Of a DNA stretch of 64,000 bases, positions 16,400 through 25,500 are shown one piece after another. The stretch lies in assembly GCF_001988955.1 (NCBI RefSeq), contig NZ_CP014263.1, positions 1,302,001 through 1,366,000 on the forward strand. The letters run 5' to 3'. The notes beneath the pieces were generated by a model that was not told the DNA's origin, did no database searches, and was given only the letters and a program-made list of their open reading frames with translations. This DNA is from Spirosoma montaniterrae (GTDB taxonomy: Bacteria > Bacteroidota > Bacteroidia > Cytophagales > Spirosomataceae). Numbering within the stretch: position 1 is the stretch's first letter; each line of letters opens with the position of its first letter. The position numbers and the translations under genes are program-made.

Positions 16400-17785
16400 A
16401 TGGCTAAACTGAAAACGTCGTATTTCTGTCAGAGTTGTGGGCAGCAAACCGCCAAATGGATGGGTCGCTGCCCAACCTGTGGCGAATGGAACACCATTGT
16501 TGAAGAACTCGTTACCAAAGATGAACCCGAAAAAGGCGGCTGGCGTAGCCCCTCTGCCGGGCCGGGCGGGCTGAAAGTAGCCGCCAAACCCAAAGCCATC
16601 CACGCCATCAACTACGAAGAGCAGCCGCGCATCAGCACAACCGATGGCGAACTGAACCGCGTACTGGGTGGCGGCATCGTACCCGGTTCGCTGGTGCTGA
16701 TTGGGGGCGAACCAGGCATTGGCAAATCAACGCTGCTATTACAAATTGCGCTGAGCCTGAACGGAATGCGCGTGTTGTACGTGTCGGGTGAAGAAAGCGA
16801 ACAGCAGATAAAAATGCGGGCCGAACGCTTAGACGCGCCCACGTCCGACTGCCATGTGATGACCGAAACGTCTACCCAGAACATCTTTCGCACGGTGGAA
16901 CATTTCGAGCCGGAAATCCTGATTATCGACTCGATTCAAACCATGCAGTCGTCGCTGGTGGAGTCGGGGGCGGGCAGCGTCTCGCAGGTGCGCGAATGCA
17001 CCACCGAGTTCATGAAATACGCCAAAGAGTCGGGCGTACCGGTGTTTATGATTGGGCATATTACCAAAGAAGGCTCACTGGCCGGGCCGAAAGTGCTCGA
17101 ACACATGGTCGATACGGTACTGACTTTTGAAGGCGACCGGCACACGACCTATCGGATTCTCCGCACCACCAAAAACCGCTTCGGTAGCACCGACGAATTA
17201 GGCATTTACGAAATGCTCGGCAGCGGACTTCGGCAGGTAACGAATCCGTCTGAAATCCTGATTTCGCAGCGCGACGAGGCTCTGAGTGGCGTCACGATTG
17301 GTTCGATGCTGGAAGGCAATCGCCCGCTCATGATCGAAACGCAGGCGTTGGTAAGCGTGGCAACTTACGGCACACCGCAGCGCAGCAGCACGGGCTTCGA
17401 CGCCAAGCGGTTGAATATGTTGCTGGCCGTGCTGGAGAAACGGGGCGGCTTCCGGCTGGGACAGCAGGACGTATTCCTGAACATCGCGGGCGGTTTGCGC
17501 GTTGAAGACCCGGCCATTGATCTGGCCGTGTGTGCGGCTGTGGTGTCGAGCTACGAAGACATCGCCATTTCGCCATCGGTGGCATTTGCGGCAGAGATTG
17601 GCCTGGGGGGCGAGGTGCGGGCCGTGAGCCGGATCGAATCGCGCATTGCTGAAGCCGAGAAATTAGGTTTCAAACAGATATTCATCTCGAAATACAATCT
17701 GAAAGGGTTAGATGCCAAAGATTTCAAGATCAGCATCCGGCCCGTTTCGCGCTTAGACGAAGTGTTTCAGGGCGTTTTGATGTAA
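16400..17785 (+). CDS. radA: DNA repair protein RadA
   Basis: 461 residues, full length. An N-terminal zinc finger (CQSCGQQTAKWMGRCPTC, residues 10-27) precedes a RecA-like ATPase with Walker A GGEPGIGKST near 98, then LIIDSIQTM, the RadA-specific KNRFG motif near 255, and a C-terminal Lon-protease-like domain (GGLRVEDPAIDLAVCAA). RadA promotes branch migration during recombinational repair in the cytoplasm. The toxin-antitoxin-like pair begins 24 bp downstream. Confidence 0.96.
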   Translation: MAKLKTSYFCQSCGQQTAKWMGRCPTCGEWNTIVEELVTKDEPEKGGWRSPSAGPGGLKVAAKPKAIHAINYEEQPRISTTDGELNRVLGGGIVPGSLVLIGGEPGIGKSTLLLQIALSLNGMRVLYVSGEESEQQIKMRAERLDAPTSDCHVMTETSTQNIFRTVEHFEPEILIIDSIQTMQSSLVESGAGSVSQVRECTTEFMKYAKESGVPVFMIGHITKEGSLAGPKVLEHMVDTVLTFEGDRHTTYRILRTTKNRFGSTDELGIYEMLGSGLRQVTNPSEILISQRDEALSGVTIGSMLEGNRPLMIETQALVSVATYGTPQRSSTGFDAKRLNMLLAVLEKRGGFRLGQQDVFLNIAGGLRVEDPAIDLAVCAAVVSSYEDIAISPSVAFAAEIGLGGEVRAVSRIESRIAEAEKLGFKQIFISKYNLKGLDAKDFKISIRPVSRLDEVFQGVLM

Positions 17786-17809
17786 AGTTTTGTAAGTTTG
17801 AGGAAAATA

Positions 17810-18055
17810 ATGAAGACAACTATGCGATTGGTTATTGATGTTGACCGGCAGTATAAGAAGCTGTTTATGGAAGTTGCCAAGGTAGCTAAAGCGAAGGTGC
17901 AGGTTGAGGAGCACTACTTGACGGAAGACGAAGAGGACAAAGCATTGTTCCACTTGATGGAAGAAGGGAAGAAGGAAGGGAAATTGAGTGACGCTGAACA
18001 GACCAATTTAAGAAACTGGTTGTTTGTAGAGCGGCACAAAAAAAATGGAGCGTAG
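17810..18055 (+). CDS. Putative antitoxin of a type II toxin-antitoxin pair
   Basis: 81 residues from ATG 17810 (an ATG at 17822 is possible). The protein is highly charged, with an N-terminal b-strand (RLVIDVDRQYKKLF) and a predicted helical body rich in Glu and Lys (TEDEEDKALFHLMEEGKKEGK). I do not recognise a DNA-binding family. The antitoxin role is inferred from its place directly before a RelE/ParE-fold gene and its small size. The pair is more AT-rich than radA, consistent with transfer. Confidence 0.6.
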   Translation: MKTTMRLVIDVDRQYKKLFMEVAKVAKAKVQVEEHYLTEDEEDKALFHLMEEGKKEGKLSDAEQTNLRNWLFVERHKKNGA

Positions 18056-18082
18056 AATAAGGCCAGACCTATATCTAAAGTA

Positions 18083-18119
18083 AATCTTTCTTTGGCAAGG
18101 GGGTTGCCAAAGAAAGATT
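18083..18119. repeat. Perfect 16-bp hairpin between antitoxin and toxin genes
   Basis: AATCTTTCTTTGGCAA (18083-18098) pairs perfectly with TTGCCAAAGAAAGATT (18104-18119) around a GGGGG loop. No U-run follows, so it is not a standard terminator. It lies 24 bp before the toxin ATG and could attenuate transcription or define an RNA end, keeping toxin lower than antitoxin. Confidence 0.7.
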
Positions 18120-18143
18120 CAACAAACGCCGTAGCTTACCCAC

Positions 18144-18434
18144 ATGAAAATACAATCACATGGCTCATTCGAGCGGGATTTGAAGAAGTTACCTGATGCT
18201 GTGCTTGATGAAATTGAGAAGATATACGTAGCAATCGAAGAAGCCCAATCATTAAACGACTTGACCTATTCTGTCAGGAAGATGGAAGGAAACAAGAAGC
18301 TAAAAGCCTTTCGGCTGCGGCTGGGTGAAAATAGCGATTATCGAATTGGGTTTTATCTGGAAGGTGACACCGTCGTTCTATCACGAATATTGAATCGAAA
18401 AGATATCTACAAAAAATTTCCTCCCAAGAAGTAG
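18144..18434 (+). CDS. RelE/ParE-superfamily toxin-like protein
   Basis: 96 residues with the compact RelE-like layout: FERDLKKLPDAVLDEIEKIYVAIEEA (two helices), MEGNKKLKAFRLRLGENSDYRIGFYLEGDTVVLSRILNRKDIYKKFP (b-sheet with the basic RLRLG..YRIGF core and a terminal helix with KDIYKKF). Members are ribosome-dependent mRNA endonucleases or gyrase poisons. An antitoxin-like gene lies 88 bp upstream, beyond a perfect hairpin. Activity is inferred from the fold only. Confidence 0.78.
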   Translation: MKIQSHGSFERDLKKLPDAVLDEIEKIYVAIEEAQSLNDLTYSVRKMEGNKKLKAFRLRLGENSDYRIGFYLEGDTVVLSRILNRKDIYKKFPPKK

Positions 18435-18551
18435 CCGAAACTATTCCCACATCCAAAATAAACAATTCCCTAAATCTGCCCAAAACCATTACGCGTAGCT
18501 ACAGTTAATTCATAGATTAATTAGATCAATGAATTAACCAACATTCTCGTT

Positions 18552-19427
18552 ATGAGCTACATCAAAGCGGGCACCGATGCCCAGGGCAACGACGTTAAAC
18601 TGTTTTACACCGATCACGGAACGGGCAACCCCGTTGTACTGATTCACGGATGGCCGCTGAGCCACGAAATGTGGGATTATCAATTAGCCGAACTGCCCAA
18701 ACACAACATGCGCGTGGTGGCCTACGACCGCCGGGGCTTCGGCAAATCGACCCAAACCTGGGATGGTTACGATTACGATACGTTTGCCGCTGATTTGAAA
18801 GCCGTCCTGGATGAGCTTGACCTACACAATGTTACGCTCGTTGGCTTCTCGATGGGTGGGGGCGAAATAGCCCGTTACATGGCCCGTTACGGCGGTGCCC
18901 GCGTGGCCCGCGTGGCGTTTGTAGGTTCGGTGACACCCTATCTGCTCAAAACCAACGATAATCCTGATGGCGTTGACAAGGGCACGTTCGATACAATGGT
19001 CGAGAACATTAATAAAGACCGGGCCGACTTCCTGCAAACGTTCAGTAAGCAGTTCTACGGCGTTAATTTAATTAGCCACCCGGTTAGTCAGGCGCATTTA
19101 AATGGCGATTTTGCGCGGGCCTACGTGGCTTCGCACAAGGCAACCGTCGATTGTGTACGGGCGTTTTCAGAGACCGACTTCCGGCACGACCTGACGCAAA
19201 TTCACGTGCCAACGCTGATTATTCATGGCGATTCGGACAAAACCGTACCCATCGAATCGTCGGGCGAACTGACAGCCAATGCCATTCCAAACGCACATTA
19301 CATTGTGTACGACGGTGCGCCACACGGCTTGTTTTACACGGAAAAAGATCGGCTCAATCAGGATATCATTGCCTTCGTACAGGAAGGTATTTCAACAGGC
19401 CGAACAGTAGGAGCCACTACGTATTGA
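18552..19427 (+). CDS. Alpha/beta hydrolase, non-heme chloroperoxidase/arylesterase type
   Basis: 291 residues. The fold markers are VVLIHGWPLSHEMWDYQ (oxyanion HG), the nucleophile elbow GFSMGG near 99, and a late Asp and His (IIHGDSDKTVP and GAPHGLF). The YDRRGFGKS segment and cap region match the cofactor-free haloperoxidase/perhydrolase subgroup, which are esterases able to form peracids. Cytoplasmic, with no signal peptide. Its start ATG follows an AT-rich leader. It converges on the AraC-type gene with a 16-bp gap. Confidence 0.87.
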   Translation: MSYIKAGTDAQGNDVKLFYTDHGTGNPVVLIHGWPLSHEMWDYQLAELPKHNMRVVAYDRRGFGKSTQTWDGYDYDTFAADLKAVLDELDLHNVTLVGFSMGGGEIARYMARYGGARVARVAFVGSVTPYLLKTNDNPDGVDKGTFDTMVENINKDRADFLQTFSKQFYGVNLISHPVSQAHLNGDFARAYVASHKATVDCVRAFSETDFRHDLTQIHVPTLIIHGDSDKTVPIESSGELTANAIPNAHYIVYDGAPHGLFYTEKDRLNQDIIAFVQEGISTGRTVGATTY

Positions 19428-19443
19428 TAACCTCAAACAAATT

Positions 19444-20316
19444 CTACATTGCCCGGTAGGTTCGCCTATAGCCCGATGGTGTTTGGCGGGTTATATGGCG
19501 AAACTGCCGGTTGAAATTCGAAAGCGTTCGGAAACCACTTTCGTAGCTCACCTGCGTCACACTCAAATCGCCTTTCATCAATAGCTTGCAGGCATGACCT
19601 ATCCGCACCTCTGATACGAAATCGGAAAACGTTTTATTCGCGCGGGATTTGAAATACCGGCAAAAAGCCGACGCTGTCATTCCCGCCAGATCGGCAACGG
19701 TCTCTAAGCTGATTTCATCGGCGAAGTGTCCCAGCACATAATCGTGAACTACCTGCATTCGGTCGGTTTCGCCGGGCTTTGCGGAATTGCTATAACCGGC
19801 ACTCGACAAAAAACGGTAGTCAGGAGCATGGGCCAACTCATCAAGAAGAGCCAGTAAGTGTAGTACCCGCGTAAAGCCAACAGGTTGTTCCCGGAGTTGC
19901 TGCAAGGCTGTTTCGGCCCGGTGTCGGGTCTTGCCGGTCCATTCCAGCCCCTGCCGGGCGTATGCCAATAGTTGGCGGAGCGGAGCCATTTCAGGTTTGT
20001 TCAGAAACTCACTCCCTAAAAAATCGCTCATGAAATAAACCACGATACCCTTGGTTATCAGGCCACTATTACGGTCGAAATAAGGCTGATCGCTGCGCCA
20101 GAGGTGGGGCAGGTTTGGGCCAAGAAATACCAGATCGCCGGGGCCGAACGGCTGAATCGAATCGCCGATAAAGCGCGTTCCGGTGCCTTCTTCAACCAGA
20201 AACAACTGGTAGTGCGGGTGAAAATGCCAGTTTGGATCGAAGTGCGGCTCTACCAACTCCTTCACAATGAATGAAGCCGCCACCGGCTCCAGGTCTTTAC
20301 GAAGCGGTTTTTTCAT
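19444..20316 (-). CDS. AraC-family transcriptional regulator with cupin sensor domain
   Basis: 290 residues. The N-terminal cupin (HFHPHYQLFLVEEGTGTRFIGD, then GDLVFLGPNLPHLWR) is the likely ligand-binding domain. The C-terminal 100 residues hold two helix-turn-helix motifs of AraC type (EISLETVADLAGMTASAFCRYFKSRANKTFSDFV and LSVTQVSYESGFRTLSNFNRQFRHITRQTPSGYRR). It is divergent from the epimerase/oxidoreductase/ThuA operon across a 134-bp region containing a palindrome, so it probably controls that operon in response to a sugar-like ligand. The ligand is unknown. Confidence 0.9.
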   Translation of the reverse strand: MKKPLRKDLEPVAASFIVKELVEPHFDPNWHFHPHYQLFLVEEGTGTRFIGDSIQPFGPGDLVFLGPNLPHLWRSDQPYFDRNSGLITKGIVVYFMSDFLGSEFLNKPEMAPLRQLLAYARQGLEWTGKTRHRAETALQQLREQPVGFTRVLHLLALLDELAHAPDYRFLSSAGYSNSAKPGETDRMQVVHDYVLGHFADEISLETVADLAGMTASAFCRYFKSRANKTFSDFVSEVRIGHACKLLMKGDLSVTQVSYESGFRTLSNFNRQFRHITRQTPSGYRRTYRAM

Positions 20317-20356
20317 TGACTAACTATTCATTTGCAGACAACAACCATTTTTTGTT

Positions 20357-20385
20357 AAAAACTGGTATAAATACAGTCAGTTTTT
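20357..20385. promoter_or_regulatory. Inverted repeat in the AraC/epimerase divergent promoter
   Basis: AAAAACTG (20357-20364) and CAGTTTTT (20378-20385) are perfect complements separated by 13 bp. They lie 36 bp upstream of the -7-like box TATATTTG (20422-20429) of the epimerase gene and are a candidate site for the AraC-type regulator. Confidence 0.45.
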
Positions 20386-20421
20386 GCCAAGAAAAGCCGA
20401 GAACAGGGTGATTATACCGCC

Positions 20422-20429
20422 TATATTTG
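20422..20429 (+). promoter_or_regulatory. -7 promoter box of the epimerase operon
   Basis: TATATTTG is an exact TAnnTTTG match 21 bp before the epimerase ATG at 20451. No TTTG element is seen 19 bp upstream, which fits an activator-dependent promoter. Confidence 0.5.
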
Positions 20430-20450
20430 TTCACTTTTCGGAGAACAGAT

Positions 20451-21299
20451 ATGAATAAGCTGGGAATGAATTTGTTTGTCTGGACAATGACAATGGACGA
20501 AGACTTGTCTGATACATTGGCGTTTCTAAAAACAAGCGGATTCGACTTTGTAGAAATGCCCGTCAACAATCCCGACGATCTGGCTAAATGGCAGCGCATT
20601 GGTCAGCAATGCACTGATTTGGGCTTAGGGGTTCAGACCTGTACTATCTGCGGCCCCGAACACAGCCTGATTAGCCCCGACGAAACCGTGCGCCGGGCCG
20701 GAATTGATTACCTGAAGGGCGTAGTCGATTGCTCGGCAGCGTCTGGTTCCAGAATCCTGATGGGGCCACTCTTTGCGGGTTTCAAAACCTTTACTGGTCG
20801 CCCGGCTACGGCGCAGGAATGGGCCTGGTCGGTGGCGGGTATGCGTGAGGTGGCCGAACGCGCTCAAACGCAGGGCGTTACGCTGGCTATTGAATCGTTG
20901 AACAGGTTCGAGATTTACCTGCTCACCTGTGCCGACGACGTGCGCCGGTACGTTGAAGCCGTAGATCATCCCAATTGCCGGGCCGCGTTCGATACCTTTC
21001 ATGCTAACATGGAAGAAAAGAAAATAGCCGATGCTATTCGGACACTGGCTCCGTATTTGGTTCATGTGCAGATTTCCGAGAACGACCGCTCCACACCGGG
21101 GCAGGGCCATATCAATTTCGATGAGGTATTTGCTACGCTGGATGAGGTGGGCTACACTGGCCCCATCGCCATCGAAGCTTTCGGTCCAAACCCGCCCGAA
21201 CTCGCAGCCGCCACGCATATTTTCAGGCCCATGTTTTTCTCACCGGAACAGTTAGCAGTGGAGGGGTTGAGGTTTATCAAAGACAAAATAATTGAATGA
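20451..21299 (+). CDS. Sugar phosphate isomerase/epimerase (xylose-isomerase-like TIM barrel)
   Basis: 282 residues from ATG 20451 (a TTG at 20427 lies upstream but overlaps the promoter box). The sequence follows the AP-endonuclease-2/tagatose-3-epimerase family: LGMNLFVWT at the start, FVEMPV, then metal-ligand candidates in LAIESLNRFE, AAFDTFHANME, VHVQISENDRSTPGQGHI and GPIAIEAFG (Glu, Asp/His, His, Glu in order). These enzymes interconvert ketoses or act on keto-sugars. With the next two genes it forms a carbohydrate catabolic unit. The sugar is not identifiable. Confidence 0.88.
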   Translation: MNKLGMNLFVWTMTMDEDLSDTLAFLKTSGFDFVEMPVNNPDDLAKWQRIGQQCTDLGLGVQTCTICGPEHSLISPDETVRRAGIDYLKGVVDCSAASGSRILMGPLFAGFKTFTGRPATAQEWAWSVAGMREVAERAQTQGVTLAIESLNRFEIYLLTCADDVRRYVEAVDHPNCRAAFDTFHANMEEKKIADAIRTLAPYLVHVQISENDRSTPGQGHINFDEVFATLDEVGYTGPIAIEAFGPNPPELAAATHIFRPMFFSPEQLAVEGLRFIKDKIIE

Positions 21300-21377
21300 C
21301 AGAATGATTGACTGGTGGAATGGGTTCATCAGGCCGGTTTTAACCACTTAATCATTCTACCATTCTGTCATTCAATT
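21288..21377. repeat. Inverted repeat between epimerase and oxidoreductase genes
   Basis: A 19-bp perfect arm pair, ATAATTGAATGACAGAATG at 21288-21306 and its complement ending at 21377, is continued inward with partial pairing. The left arm encodes the last codons and stop of the epimerase. It lies within an operon and may process or partially terminate the message. Confidence 0.75.
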
Positions 21378-21397
21378 ATTTAATCATTCAACACATT

Positions 21398-22504
21398 ATG
21401 ATTAACATCGCTATTGTGGGTCTCGGCTTTGGGGCCGAATTTATCCCAATTTATCAGCGGCACCCGAATGCCAACATGTACGCCATTTGCCAGCGCAATG
21501 TCGATAAGCTGAACAGGATTGGTGATACGTTTGGCATCGACAAACGCTACAGCAGCTACGACGAACTGCTCGAGGACCCCGCTGTTGACGCTGTACACAT
21601 CAACTCGCCCATACCGAACCACGCCGAGCAGAGCCTGAAAGCGTTGCGGGCCGGCAAGCACGTAGCCTGCACCGTGCCAATGGCGACGACCGTTGAGGAG
21701 TGCGCCGAGATTGTGCGGGCCACCCGCGAGACGGGCAAAAAGTACATGATGATGGAGACGGTGGTCTATAGCCGCGAATTTCTGTTTGTAAAGGAATTGT
21801 ACGAAACCGGGCAACTTGGTAAAGTGCAGTTTCTGAAGGCCAGCCACCAACAGGACATGGACGGATGGCCCGATTACTGGCCCGGTTTGCCCCCCATGCA
21901 CTACGCCACGCACTGCGTTGGGCCGGTGGCGGGGCTACTGCGCCTACAGGCTGATTACGTGTCGTGCTTCGGTTCGGGTACGATTCGCGACGAACTGGCC
22001 CGGATTCACAACTCGCCGTTTGCGGTCGAGTCGGCGCATATTAAGTTTAAAGACAGCGATTTATCGGCTTACGTGTATCGGTCGCTGTTTGATGTAGCGC
22101 GGCAATATCGCGAGAGTTTCGAGGTGTACGGCGACAAAAAATCGTTCGAGTGGCAGTTGATCGAGGAGGAGCAGCCGGTGATTCATACGGCCAAAAAACC
22201 AGAACCGGAAATCCCCGAAAAAGTGACTGTACCCGATTACGCGCATTTGCTTCCTGCCGAAATTCAACGCTTTACAACCAAAGGCGTGTATGACGCCGAC
22301 GAGAGCCAACACCTATCGTTTACCCAGGGGGGCGGGCATGGTGGTTCGCACCCGCACATGGTTCACGAGTTTCTGTCGGCCATTGTGGAAGACCGCGATC
22401 CGTTCCCCAACGCGGCCCAATCAGCCAACTGGACCAGCGTCGGTATTCTGGCGCACGAATCGGCCCTGCGCGGTGGGGAGATTATGAAACTACCGGCGTT
22501 TTAA
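21398..22504 (+). CDS. Gfo/Idh/MocA-family oxidoreductase
   Basis: 368 residues. The N-terminal NAD(P)-binding motif is IAIVGLGFGAEF (residues 4-15), then VDAVHINSPIPNHAEQSLKALRAGKHVACTVPMATTVEEC carries the usual EKP-equivalent (here TVP, so the catalytic-helper Lys is replaced). The C-terminal a/b domain includes HYATHCVGPVAGLL with the conserved His. Family members oxidise or reduce sugars and their derivatives, often through 3-keto intermediates. It is sandwiched between the epimerase and the ThuA fusion gene, supporting a joint pathway. The absence of the Glu-Lys-Pro triplet is notable. Confidence 0.87.
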   Translation: MINIAIVGLGFGAEFIPIYQRHPNANMYAICQRNVDKLNRIGDTFGIDKRYSSYDELLEDPAVDAVHINSPIPNHAEQSLKALRAGKHVACTVPMATTVEECAEIVRATRETGKKYMMMETVVYSREFLFVKELYETGQLGKVQFLKASHQQDMDGWPDYWPGLPPMHYATHCVGPVAGLLRLQADYVSCFGSGTIRDELARIHNSPFAVESAHIKFKDSDLSAYVYRSLFDVARQYRESFEVYGDKKSFEWQLIEEEQPVIHTAKKPEPEIPEKVTVPDYAHLLPAEIQRFTTKGVYDADESQHLSFTQGGGHGGSHPHMVHEFLSAIVEDRDPFPNAAQSANWTSVGILAHESALRGGEIMKLPAF

Positions 22505-22506
22505 AG

Positions 22507-22588
22507 TTAAACGCAGAGGTAACGGAGGTTACACGGAGTACGCAAAGAAACTCTGTGGTCTCTGCTAAACCTCTGCTTCTCTGCGTTA
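22507..22588. repeat. Imperfect inverted repeat of CAGAG words
   Basis: The left side (22507-22539, containing ACGCAGAGGTAACGGAGG) and right side (22549-22588, ending TTCTCTGCGTTAA) pair imperfectly. It fills the gap between the oxidoreductase stop and the ThuA fusion start. Confidence 0.6.
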
Positions 22589-22592
22589 AAAA

Positions 22593-25500
22593 ATGAGAAA
22601 GCTCTTTTTCTACCTTACTGCATTCCTGCTCACGCAATGCGCCCGTCAGCAAACTACGCAGACGAGCCAGCAGGCTACGAGACCTGGCAACGGCCAACCG
22701 CGCCGGACAGAAATCCTGTTTCTGGGCGATAACGGCCACCACCAACCCCGCGAACGGGTGCCGCAACTGATGGCCGCGCTGGGCAATCGGGGTATCAACA
22801 TCACCTATACCGACCGGCTCGAAGACCTGAACGCCGATAACTTAAATCAATATGATGGGCTGTTAATTTATGCCAACTGGGATAGTATCCCGAAGCCTCA
22901 GGAACGCGCCCTGCTCGACTATGTGGCGTCGGGGCATGGGCTGATTCCGGTGCATTGCGCGTCGTATTGTTTTCGCAACTCGGCGGAATATGTCGATAAG
23001 GTCGTGGGCGGACAGTTCTGGCGACATAAAATGGACACCATTCAAACCCGCTTTACGCAGCCAAATAGCCCGATTACAGCGGGGTTGCCGTCATTCAAAG
23101 CATATGATGAAACATATCTGCACAGCCACTTACAGCCCGACAATAACGTGCTGGCCGTGCGCGACATTAAAGCCGATCAGGCGTCTGATAAGCCCGGCGT
23201 AGCTGAAGAGCCTTATACCTGGACGCGCACGTATGGCAAAGGCCGCATTTTTTACACCGCTTACGGCCACGACGAACGTACCTGGAGTCAGCCGGGTTTT
23301 CACGCCCTGCTCGAACGGGGCATATTGTGGGCCGTTGGCGATGAAGTGAAAAAGCTGTATGATGCGCTGAACCCACAGCCGTTTGCGTATGATGAAGCTA
23401 AATTGCCGAACTATGAAAAGCGACCCGGTCCGCAGCTTCGGCAGAAGCCGCTGTCGCCCGAAGAGTCGATGAAGCACATTCAGGTGCCGGTCGGTTTTGT
23501 GCTCGATTTATTCGCGCATGAGCCGAACGTGATGCACCCTATCGCGCTGGCGTGGGACGAACGCGGGCGGTTGTTCGCGCTGATTACCAAAGACTACCCG
23601 AACGAACGCAAGCCGGAAGGCACCGGCTCCGATTACATTGTTATCTGCGAAGACACCAATGCCGATGGCAAAGCCGACAAGTTCACCAACTTCGCCGAAG
23701 GGCTGAACATTCCCACCGGCATGACCTTCGCCAATGGTGGGCTGTATGTGGCGCAGGCTCCGCACATGCTGTTTTTGCAGGATACCAACGGCGACGACAA
23801 GGCCGACGTGAAAAAGATTGTTTTTACCGGCTTCGGTACGTTCGACACCCACGCCGGGCCGAGCAACCTGCGTTACGGCTTCGACAACTGGATCTGGGGC
23901 AGCATCGGCTATTCAGGTTTTAAAGGCAAGTTCGGACCATCCAGTCCGGGAGCCGACAGCGTGAAATTCGGGCAGGGGTTTTTCCGGTTTAAGACAGACG
24001 GCTCGAAACTCGAATACATCACCAGCACCTCGAACAACACCTGGGGGCTGGCCTTCAACGAGTCGGGCGACGTGTTTGGCAGCACGGCCAACAACGCTCA
24101 CGGCTGGTATGCGCCTATCCCGAACCGCTACTTTTCGGGTGGGCCACACCTGCGCGAGAATGGCAGCCGCCCCACCGACACGCATAAAGACATGAAACCG
24201 ATTACGCCCCGTGTGCGGCAGGTCGATGTGTTTGGCGGGTTTACGGCGGCAGCGGGGCATAATTTTTACACCGCCCGCGCTTTCCCAAAAGAGTACTGGA
24301 ACCGGGTGGCGTTTGTCTGCGAACCAACGGGCCACATTGTACACCAGAACGTGATGCAGAAAACAGGCACCGACTATGAAGACACCGAAGCGGCTGGCGT
24401 TGGGTTCAACCTGATGGCCGGGGCCGACGAGTGGTTCGCGCCCGTTTTCGCCGAAACCGGCCCCGACGGAGCCGTGTGGGTGGTTGACTGGTATAGTTTT
24501 ATCATCCAGCATAACCCGACGCCACAGGGATTTGAAAACGGCAAAGGCAACGCCTACGAAACCAACCTGCGCGATTTTACGCACGGGCGCATCTACCGCG
24601 TTGGCTACAAAAACGCGAAGCCGTATGCGCCGATTTCGCTGAGCAAAGACCGCCCCACCGAATTGCTGGCCGCGCTGAAAAACGACAATCTGTTCTGGCG
24701 CATGACCGCCCAGCGGCTGCTCATCGAGCGCGGCCAGAAAGACGTAGTGCCGCAGTTACTGGACGTGTTAAAAGACACCTCGGTGGATGAATTCGGCAAC
24801 AACCCGGCAGTTATCCACGCGCTCTGGACGCTTGACGGGTTGGGCGAATTGCCTGAAAATCAACTGGAAATGCTGCTGAAGCATCCGGCGTCGAATGTTC
24901 GGAAAACGGCGGTGCAGGTATTGCCCCGCACAAAACAATCGGTTGATGCCCTGTTGCGGGCTGATAAGCTCAACGATACTGAGCCGCTGGTTGTACTGAA
25001 CGCGTTACTTGCCTTATCAGAATCGCCCCGTGATGCAGTAGTCAACGACGCCCTGTTGAGTCGATTAACTAAAGCTACCGAAATGAACGACCGCTGGTTG
25101 CCCGATGCATTTGCGCTGGCGTTGAGCGGGAACGGTGGTCAGTTGCTGAAAGCGTATCTGAAGCAAACGGCACAGAATGTTCCCGCGCAACCGGCTACAG
25201 CACCCGCCGACCATCAACACCACGACCATGTAGCTCCCAAACAGGGTAGTGGCCCCAACCCGCCAGCAGTCAATCAATCTGTCATTCCATCAGTTAATAA
25301 GCCCGATCTTGTTGTCTCGGTCATTCGCACTACGCCCGAATCGCCCGAGGTGCGGCAGGGCGCGAAAGTCGAGGTTTACGTGACCAACATGGGCGATAGA
25401 GAAATACCAGCCGGTACGCCTGTGCCGCTCAATCTGCGTATCGAAGGACCGGCAAAATCGACCGACCCGGCCAAAATTGATTACGTTAGCGTGGCGCATA

